Shown in pieces: positions 5,693-10,415 of a stretch of 10,415 nt of DNA. Position numbers and translations under genes: made by a program. The first letter of the stretch is position 1, and every line of letters begins with the position of its first letter. The DNA lies in the NCBI GenBank assembly GCA_037968895.1, contig JBBKWJ010000223.1, positions 1 to 10,415 of the forward strand. Direction: 5' to 3'. The notes beneath the pieces were generated by a model that was given only the letters and a program-made list of their open reading frames with translations, was not told the origin of the DNA and ran no database searches. Source of the DNA: JBBKWJ01 sp037968895. Its GTDB lineage: Bacteria > Actinomycetota > Acidimicrobiia > Acidimicrobiales > SZUA-35.

Positions 5693-7594
5693 ATGACTCG
5701 ACAACACAAACGACTAGATAGACGACGCGCCAGGCGACAGCAGAAGTTCGTAGCTGTGGCCGCTGCGGCCGCGCTCATTCTCTCGGCGTGCACCTCCGGC
5801 TCCAGCGAACCATCGGCGCCAGCAGCCGGTTCGACGACCGAGGATGCGACCGATGTCACTTCACCGACCGCAGGCCAGACTGAGTCGACGACTCCGCCTG
5901 ACCCCTCCATCGTTCGCTCACCAGCTAGCGGCTACAGCAACACGGGAGGCGGCTACCTCGGCAACCCAATCTGGGCAACGGGGCCAGGCAATATCCCCAT
6001 CGGGGGCAGTGGCAACAACGAGGTCGCCATTCGATTCATCGCACGTGACTCGGGCCAGTCAACGGCCGCTTCATACATCATCAAGTTCGACGACGAGCGT
6101 CCCAACTACCAAGGCGGAAACTGCGGAATCCTGAATGTCTCGTTGCGAGCAGACGACGGAGGTGGCCAGCCAAGTGACTCGGTTCTGGCCGAAACCACGT
6201 TTGACGACCCTTGTGGCGGTGGCGGAAGCGTTGGATGGCTAACCAACCAGGCATGGGATGCGCCAGCTGATCTCATCGGCGGTCAGCCATACCACCTCGT
6301 ATTCGCCAACCTCGATCCCGATCCTGCGACCAACTGGGTGTCGATCAACCTTCTCTACCGGCCCTCCGATGACGCAAACGAAGTCGCCTTCTCGACCGGC
6401 GACGGAGAACTCTCCCTTCTCGCTCGCGGTAGCGAATACTGGAGCGGAGCAGGTCAAGGCGAATGGGGCCGATCTTCCGACCTCCAAGACCACTACCCCA
6501 CCTTTGAGATTCATTACGCAGACGGGTGGAGCCAGGGGATCTCGTACATCGGAGCTCGCTGGGGGCAAGAAGTCACATTGTCGCCTGAATCCGCCAGTCG
6601 CATGAGACAGAGCTTTGTCGTCTCGGACGAGACAATTATCACCAGCCTCCATTTTGCTGGCGATATTGAAGAGTCTTCAGCCGATGCCGCAGGCAGGGCG
6701 ACGTTGGCTGTAGCTGGAGGGCCCGACCTGATCACCGTCGAGCTCACGAAAGCGGCCGGCGAGCACTGGTTTGTGGCTCAATTCCCAACACCACTTACAC
6801 TCGACGCGGGCGAAACATACACCGTTGTTGTTGAAGGCACGGCTGGCGTTATCTACGTGCGACCGCTCTACGAAGCCCAGCACAACGAATGGATCAGCAC
6901 AGATCAGAGCGATTGGGCGAACACAACTCTCGAGCTCGATTCGTCTGGCACCGGCGACTGGCAACCATACGTGCCAGGAATCCCACACGATCTGTCGTTG
7001 TATTTCACGACGCTTTCTTCCGACGACCCGGCGATAGAGACGTCGGCCGAGTCTCAGCTTGAGCCGACAACAGTTGCTCTGCTCGGCGATTCGCTCATTG
7101 GCGGCCCCGATTTCGAAGAAGAATTTCGGGTTGCGCTCACGGCGAGGGGCGTCGACGTCCCGACCCTGGTCAGCGAGAGTGGTCAGAACATCTCAGAACT
7201 TAAGGCTGCACTTGATGTCGAGGTGCCAGTTGCCGACATCATTGTTGTCGCCAACACTATCAACGGCGAAGACACTGGCGCAGAGTTCGAGGCGGGCGTT
7301 CGAGACGTCGTGGCAAAGATCAGAGAATCGAATCCAGATTCTGACATTTTGTGGGTCGAAGCTCACGCAACAACGGCGAGGTATGACTACATCGTCGATG
7401 AGCGGGTCACTCCCCGTAACAAGGTGCTCGTCGCCCTTGACGCCGAGGGTCTGATCCAGTTAGTGCCGTGGTTTGATACCGCTGAGGCGAATCAGTGGAT
7501 CTATACCGAGTCGGCTGATGGCGTTCACTTTTTCGGCAGCCAGCAGCTCTACGCAACGACGCTCGTCAACGCCATCGACAACCTGCTTTCGTAA
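5693..7594 (+). CDS. Secreted lipoprotein with two beta-rich modules and a C-terminal SGNH hydrolase-like domain
   Basis: This 633-residue protein starts at ATG with GGAG four bases upstream. An arginine-rich N-region, a hydrophobic core at about 19-30 and the lipobox L-S-A-C (Cys33) mark an exported lipoprotein. A Ser/Thr/Pro linker runs to about 75. Two related beta-rich modules follow, at roughly 105-278 and 300-442. Each has an extended-strand pattern with a matching 'GG(Q/E)xY' turn (GGQPYHLVFANLD at 196-208, AGETYTVVVEGTA at 372-384). Both end in a strand like FEIHYADG or LSLYFTT. Cys144 and Cys174 could pair. The last ~175 residues look SGNH-like: VALLGDSLIGG at 461-471 (candidate nucleophile Ser467), VVANTING near 518-525 in the block III position, and D-G-V-H at 609-612 (candidate Asp609, His612). 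The likely role is an extracellular esterase or acyltransferase acting on the polysaccharide, with carbohydrate-binding modules. That role is inferred; the block II glycine and oxyanion residues are not securely placed. Confidence 0.75.
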   Translation: MTRQHKRLDRRRARRQQKFVAVAAAAALILSACTSGSSEPSAPAAGSTTEDATDVTSPTAGQTESTTPPDPSIVRSPASGYSNTGGGYLGNPIWATGPGNIPIGGSGNNEVAIRFIARDSGQSTAASYIIKFDDERPNYQGGNCGILNVSLRADDGGGQPSDSVLAETTFDDPCGGGGSVGWLTNQAWDAPADLIGGQPYHLVFANLDPDPATNWVSINLLYRPSDDANEVAFSTGDGELSLLARGSEYWSGAGQGEWGRSSDLQDHYPTFEIHYADGWSQGISYIGARWGQEVTLSPESASRMRQSFVVSDETIITSLHFAGDIEESSADAAGRATLAVAGGPDLITVELTKAAGEHWFVAQFPTPLTLDAGETYTVVVEGTAGVIYVRPLYEAQHNEWISTDQSDWANTTLELDSSGTGDWQPYVPGIPHDLSLYFTTLSSDDPAIETSAESQLEPTTVALLGDSLIGGPDFEEEFRVALTARGVDVPTLVSESGQNISELKAALDVEVPVADIIVVANTINGEDTGAEFEAGVRDVVAKIRESNPDSDILWVEAHATTARYDYIVDERVTPRNKVLVALDAEGLIQLVPWFDTAEANQWIYTESADGVHFFGSQQLYATTLVNAIDNLLS

Positions 7595-7645
7595 GGCTCT
7601 GGCGATAGGTCACACAACTTAAGATCTATTCACCAATGCCGAAGG

Positions 7646-7651
7646 TATAGA
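7646..7651 (+). promoter_or_regulatory. TATAGA, possible -10 element upstream of the decarboxylase
   Basis: TATAGA matches the -10 consensus TATAAT at four of six positions. It lies 41 bases before the decarboxylase ATG, in the 98-base gap after the lipoprotein. No convincing -35 hexamer stands at the right spacing, and no terminator is visible in the gap. Read-through from upstream with or without an internal promoter is equally possible. Confidence 0.2.
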
Positions 7652-7692
7652 CAGACCGTTTCACACCTCAATTCACCGCCTCGATCAGAGAC

Positions 7693-8898
7693 ATGCCAAT
7701 CATGACACAACGACTGACAACAGACTCTGAGCTGGCCGTTCGTATTACTGAACAGCACGGAACCCCGTTCTACCTCATCAGCCAGCAACGACTTCTGGGC
7801 AACATCCACCACCTCCAGGGTGCGGTCCGACGCGGATATCCCGCCACCGACGTGACCTATTCGGTGAAGAGCAACAACCTCGGCGCTTTCGTTTCGGCGT
7901 GCATCGACGATGGAATTCGAGTCGAAGTCGTTTCCCGAGCCGAATACGACTACGTAGTATCCCTTGGCGCCGACCCCGCCACCACGATCTATAACGGTCC
8001 CGCCAAGACCGCGAACGACATGCAGTACGCAATCGAGAATGGTTCGTTCGTCAACGTCGACTCGCTAGACGAGCTAAGGATCCTCGCTGATCTCGGGATC
8101 AAAGCCGCAATTGGCATCCGAGTCCCCGCTGTTTTGGCATCGGGAGCCGTCAGCCGGTTTGGCATTGATCTGGCCGACGATGCAGCCTTGGCCGAGACCC
8201 GTGAATTGGTCAAACAGCTCAACGTCACCGGCCTCCACATCCATCACTCAAGTCACCGACATGCAGATTCATACGGCGAACGGCTCGAGCAACTGCTGGC
8301 AACTGCCGAGATGCTCGACATCGCAACTCTCGATGTCGTCGACGTGGGTGGGGGCTTCTCCAGCCCCATCCCGCCCGAGATCGCGACCCAACTTCCCTAC
8401 AAGACGGCAAGCTTTGACGAGTATGGCGACGTCCTCGGTGCACGCGCCGCTGAACTCCTTGGAACTGATGGCCCACGTTTGGTCTTGGAGCCTGGCATCG
8501 GTGTCCTCGCCAATTGTGCGACGTATGTGACCAGAGTCGAATCGATTAAACACAACGGTGGACAAAACTACGCTGTGGTCGACGGCAGCATTTTCGAAGT
8601 GAACCCATTGCGCTCACATATCGGCCCCCCAATTGTCTATCTTGGCGACAATACATCAGGAGAGCCGGCCCAGATCGTTGGGGCTACGTGCATGGAAATC
8701 GACGTCATCGGCGATCTGCCCCACAGTCCGTTGATCGGCGATCTCATCTCTGTCGAAAACGTAGGCAGCTACACCACGTCTCTGGCCCCCGACTTCATCA
8801 TTCCTCGCTCGCCGGTATTTAGCGCCGACACAGGCGACCTTCTTCGTTCTCGATCATCAATCCATTCTGTCGGCCTCGGGCCAGTAAGAGAGATCTAA
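7693..8898 (+). CDS. PLP-dependent decarboxylase homologue, Orn/DAP/Arg decarboxylase 2 (alanine-racemase fold) family
   Basis: This 401-residue protein is the usual size for DAP decarboxylase/BtrK relatives. The N-terminal barrel has TYSVKSNN with Lys59 as the PLP Schiff-base lysine. GLHIHHSSHR at 180-189 sits where LysA has GLHCHIGSQ, with His184 and Ser187 in equivalent places. The glycine loop VGGGF is at 218-222, and EPG at 266-268 has Glu266 facing the PLP ring nitrogen. The C-terminal beta domain carries Cys333-x3-Asp337 and Gly358-Ser-Tyr360, the family's CxxxD and GAY equivalents donated across the dimer. The fold and cofactor are well supported; the substrate is not. Several near-invariant positions differ (EPGR reads EPGI, HIGS reads HHSS). 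It is therefore unlikely to be the housekeeping LysA, and may act on an amino acid made or attached for the polysaccharide. ATG codons at 7693 and 7702 are both possible starts, neither with a strong Shine-Dalgarno. One base separates it from the ATP-grasp gene. Confidence 0.82.
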   Translation: MPIMTQRLTTDSELAVRITEQHGTPFYLISQQRLLGNIHHLQGAVRRGYPATDVTYSVKSNNLGAFVSACIDDGIRVEVVSRAEYDYVVSLGADPATTIYNGPAKTANDMQYAIENGSFVNVDSLDELRILADLGIKAAIGIRVPAVLASGAVSRFGIDLADDAALAETRELVKQLNVTGLHIHHSSHRHADSYGERLEQLLATAEMLDIATLDVVDVGGGFSSPIPPEIATQLPYKTASFDEYGDVLGARAAELLGTDGPRLVLEPGIGVLANCATYVTRVESIKHNGGQNYAVVDGSIFEVNPLRSHIGPPIVYLGDNTSGEPAQIVGATCMEIDVIGDLPHSPLIGDLISVENVGSYTTSLAPDFIIPRSPVFSADTGDLLRSRSSIHSVGLGPVREI

Positions 8899-8899
8899 A

Positions 8900-9889
8900 G
8901 TGACCTCACGATGGTTATTCTCCACCATTGGGCGTCGCGGCTACGCGGCTCGATATTTCCGAGAGGCCGATCCAAACGTGTTTATCCTCGGCACCGGAAA
9001 CAGCCCCGAAGCACCAGGCTTTCGAGACACAGACGAGACCCGCATCCTTCCGTCGATCGCTGACTCCACTTACCACGCTGCGGTCCTCGATCTCGTCGAG
9101 AAAGAGCAGATCGAAAACATCCTGACGTTCTCCGATCTCGACGTCGTGAGCCTTTCGAAGATTCGTCCCGAGCTCACTGAGCTAGGTGCAAACTGCTTCT
9201 TTCCCGGCGACGAGTTGACGACACTGACGCAGAGCAAGCTACTCACCTCTCGGTGGGCGAACGAGAATGGCTTCCTCGCTCCGCTAGCAAGCTACGACCT
9301 TGCCGATTTCGCACCGGACACGCCCCTCATCGTGAAGCCCGCCTGTGGTTCGTCCAGCATCGGCCTCGCCTTTCCCAGAGACCACGCCCATGCGGCAGCT
9401 GCCGCAGAGGGGATCGACGACGCTCTTTTCCAAGAGCGCGTGTTCGGCGTCGAGTACAACCTTGAAATTTGTGGTGACCTCGATGGCCGACCAGTTCGCT
9501 GCTCGGCGTGGAGAAAACACCGTTCGCGCGGAGGCGAAACCGACCTCAGCAGGTCGGTTCGACGTGACGACCTCATCGAGCTCGCCTGGGAGCTTGGGTC
9601 CGCACTGAAGCTCATTGGCCCTAACGATGTTGATCTCATGATCAACGACGACGGAGCGCACCTGATTGAGGTCAATACTCGTTTCGGCGGCGGCTACCCC
9701 GTTTCCCACCTTGCCGGGGCCGGATTCCCGGATGCTCTAATGCGAATGTCGCGAGGCGAAGTGCTCTGTCGGGAAGCCACTTACCGCGATGGCATCTGGA
9801 TGTTGAAGGCAACCGACCCGTTCGGGGGCACCGACGAAGAGATGTGCAAACTTCTTGGCGTCTCATTATCTGATCACTACCCCGAATGA
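8900..9889 (+). CDS. ATP-grasp ligase (CarB/PylC-like)
   Basis: This 329-residue protein starts at a GTG one base after the decarboxylase stop, with AGAGAG about seven bases upstream. The N-terminal part (1-110) resembles the pre-ATP-grasp Rossmann-like domain of CarB-type ligases. PLIVKPACGSSSIG at 142-155 is the ATP-grasp P-loop, with Lys146 and the glycine/serine turn. LFQERVFGVEYNLEI at 177-190 has the adenine-side glutamate region. DVDLMINDDGAHLIEVNTRFGGGYP at 243-267 supplies the metal and phosphate ligands Glu257 and Asn259, with Arg261. The family joins a carboxylate, activated as acyl phosphate, to an amine or other nucleophile with ATP to ADP. Here it could form an amide between an amino acid or polyamine-like product of the upstream enzyme and a sugar carboxyl or amino group, before the sugar is placed on lipid. 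Those substrates are inference from the neighbours. Its stop overlaps the next start as ATGA. Confidence 0.85.
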   Translation: MTSRWLFSTIGRRGYAARYFREADPNVFILGTGNSPEAPGFRDTDETRILPSIADSTYHAAVLDLVEKEQIENILTFSDLDVVSLSKIRPELTELGANCFFPGDELTTLTQSKLLTSRWANENGFLAPLASYDLADFAPDTPLIVKPACGSSSIGLAFPRDHAHAAAAAEGIDDALFQERVFGVEYNLEICGDLDGRPVRCSAWRKHRSRGGETDLSRSVRRDDLIELAWELGSALKLIGPNDVDLMINDDGAHLIEVNTRFGGGYPVSHLAGAGFPDALMRMSRGEVLCREATYRDGIWMLKATDPFGGTDEEMCKLLGVSLSDHYPE

Positions 9890-10415
9890 ACGACACTCCG
9901 CACTTACCGCCACGGCGCTCCCACTTCTGGAAGCGCCCTTTCGACCTTGTTGCCGGCAGCGCAGCACTCGTCGTGGTGTCGCCGCTCCTTGCGGTAGTAG
10001 CGGTTCTGGTTCGGATCAAACTTGGCTCACCAATACTGTTCTCCCAACAGCGACCGGGGCGCAACGGTGTGCCGTTTAACATGATCAAGTTCCGGACAAT
10101 GATCGACGCGAACGATGAGAATGGTGAGCCACTGCCTGACGAAGATCGCATCACACCATTCGGAGCCGGGCTTCGTCGAACCAGTCTTGATGAACTACCC
10201 GAACTCATCAACGTGTTGAAGGGCGACATGAGCCTCGTTGGGCCGCGCCCGCTTTTAATGCAGTATCTCCCGCTCTACAGCGATGAGCAGAACCGGCGCC
10301 ACGACGTTCGACCAGGTGTGACTGGCCTGGCTCAAACCAGCGGCCGGAATGCAATCGGGTGGAACGAAAAATTCTCCTATGACATCGAGTATGTTGACAA
10401 CTGCTCGCCCGTCCT
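9886..10415 (+). CDS. PglC-like undecaprenyl-phosphate phosphoglycosyl transferase, N-terminal part (3' end outside window)
   Basis: From the ATG at 9886 the frame stays open to the edge, giving 176 codons. Translation gives MNDTPHLPPRRSHFWKRPFD, then a hydrophobic re-entrant membrane helix (about 20-42). The landmarks of small monotopic bacterial sugar transferases follow: FSQQRPGRNG (about 52-61), MIKFRTM (66-72), and TSLDELPELINVLKGDMSLVGPRP (about 100-123) with the catalytic Asp102-Glu103 dyad. VRPGVTGLAQTSGRNA comes next. This enzyme attaches the first sugar-1-phosphate of the repeat unit to undecaprenyl phosphate on the cytoplasmic face. It lacks the long multi-span N-terminal region of WbaP-type enzymes, so it is the short PglC type, which often uses diNAc-bacillosamine-like or related sugars. 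The family is usually about 190-210 residues, so only a short tail is missing. It overlaps the ATP-grasp stop by four bases, with no separate Shine-Dalgarno. Confidence 0.92.
   Translation, partial: MNDTPHLPPRRSHFWKRPFDLVAGSAALVVVSPLLAVVAVLVRIKLGSPILFSQQRPGRNGVPFNMIKFRTMIDANDENGEPLPDEDRITPFGAGLRRTSLDELPELINVLKGDMSLVGPRPLLMQYLPLYSDEQNRRHDVRPGVTGLAQTSGRNAIGWNEKFSYDIEYVDNCSPV

Noticed and set aside
6239..6652. Minus-strand open frame of 137 codons inside the lipoprotein gene
   Set aside because: It is fully antisense to a well-supported secreted protein and has no start signal or family resemblance.
9672..10229. Minus-strand open frame of 185 codons near the right edge
   Set aside because: It is antisense to the ATP-grasp end and the sugar transferase, both of which have full family motifs; the antisense product shows no recognisable domain.

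Overview
The window is most of a cell-surface polysaccharide (exopolysaccharide or capsule) locus. It appears to come from a moderately GC-rich bacterium, probably an actinobacterium, with an Acidimicrobiia-like lineage as a guess. The reasons are GTG starts, many 1-4 base gene overlaps, a Wzz domain and a tyrosine-kinase-type ATPase fused in one chain, and an arginine-rich lipoprotein signal. The taxonomic guess is inference; nothing in the window is a taxonomic marker. No rRNA, tRNA, CRISPR array, insertion sequence or phage gene was seen, and no gene-free stretch exceeds about 205 bases.

Layout. The left edge (1-360, +) holds the last 119 codons of a family 2 glycosyltransferase, followed by a hairpin that may end its transcript. 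Converging on it from the right is a three-gene minus-strand operon, read from about 4294 down to 422. It encodes a left-handed beta-helix acetyltransferase, a Wzy-like polymerase/O-antigen ligase membrane protein, and a Wzz/BY-kinase fusion for chain length and export control. These genes overlap by 4 and 8 bases, so translation is probably coupled.

A divergent control region of about 200 bases (4295-4497) separates this operon from a plus-strand group. That group encodes a GT4-type glycosyltransferase (4498-5616), a secreted lipoprotein with two related beta-rich modules and a C-terminal SGNH-like domain (5693-7594), a divergent alanine-racemase-fold PLP decarboxylase homologue (7693-8898), an ATP-grasp ligase (8900-9889), and a PglC-like phosphoglycosyl transferase cut by the right edge (9886-10415). 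The last three are packed with a 1-base gap and a 4-base ATGA overlap.

How the parts fit (inference). The PglC-like enzyme would load the first sugar phosphate onto undecaprenyl phosphate. The glycosyltransferases would extend it, Wzy would polymerise the flipped repeat unit, and the Wzz/kinase would set chain length. The acetyltransferase, the SGNH lipoprotein and the decarboxylase/ATP-grasp pair look like decoration enzymes. The most unusual element is that last pair, joined to the initiating transferase. It suggests that an amino acid or amine is made and ligated to a sugar or sugar precursor. No flippase, sugar-nucleotide pathway or carrier protein lies in the window, so these would have to be elsewhere.
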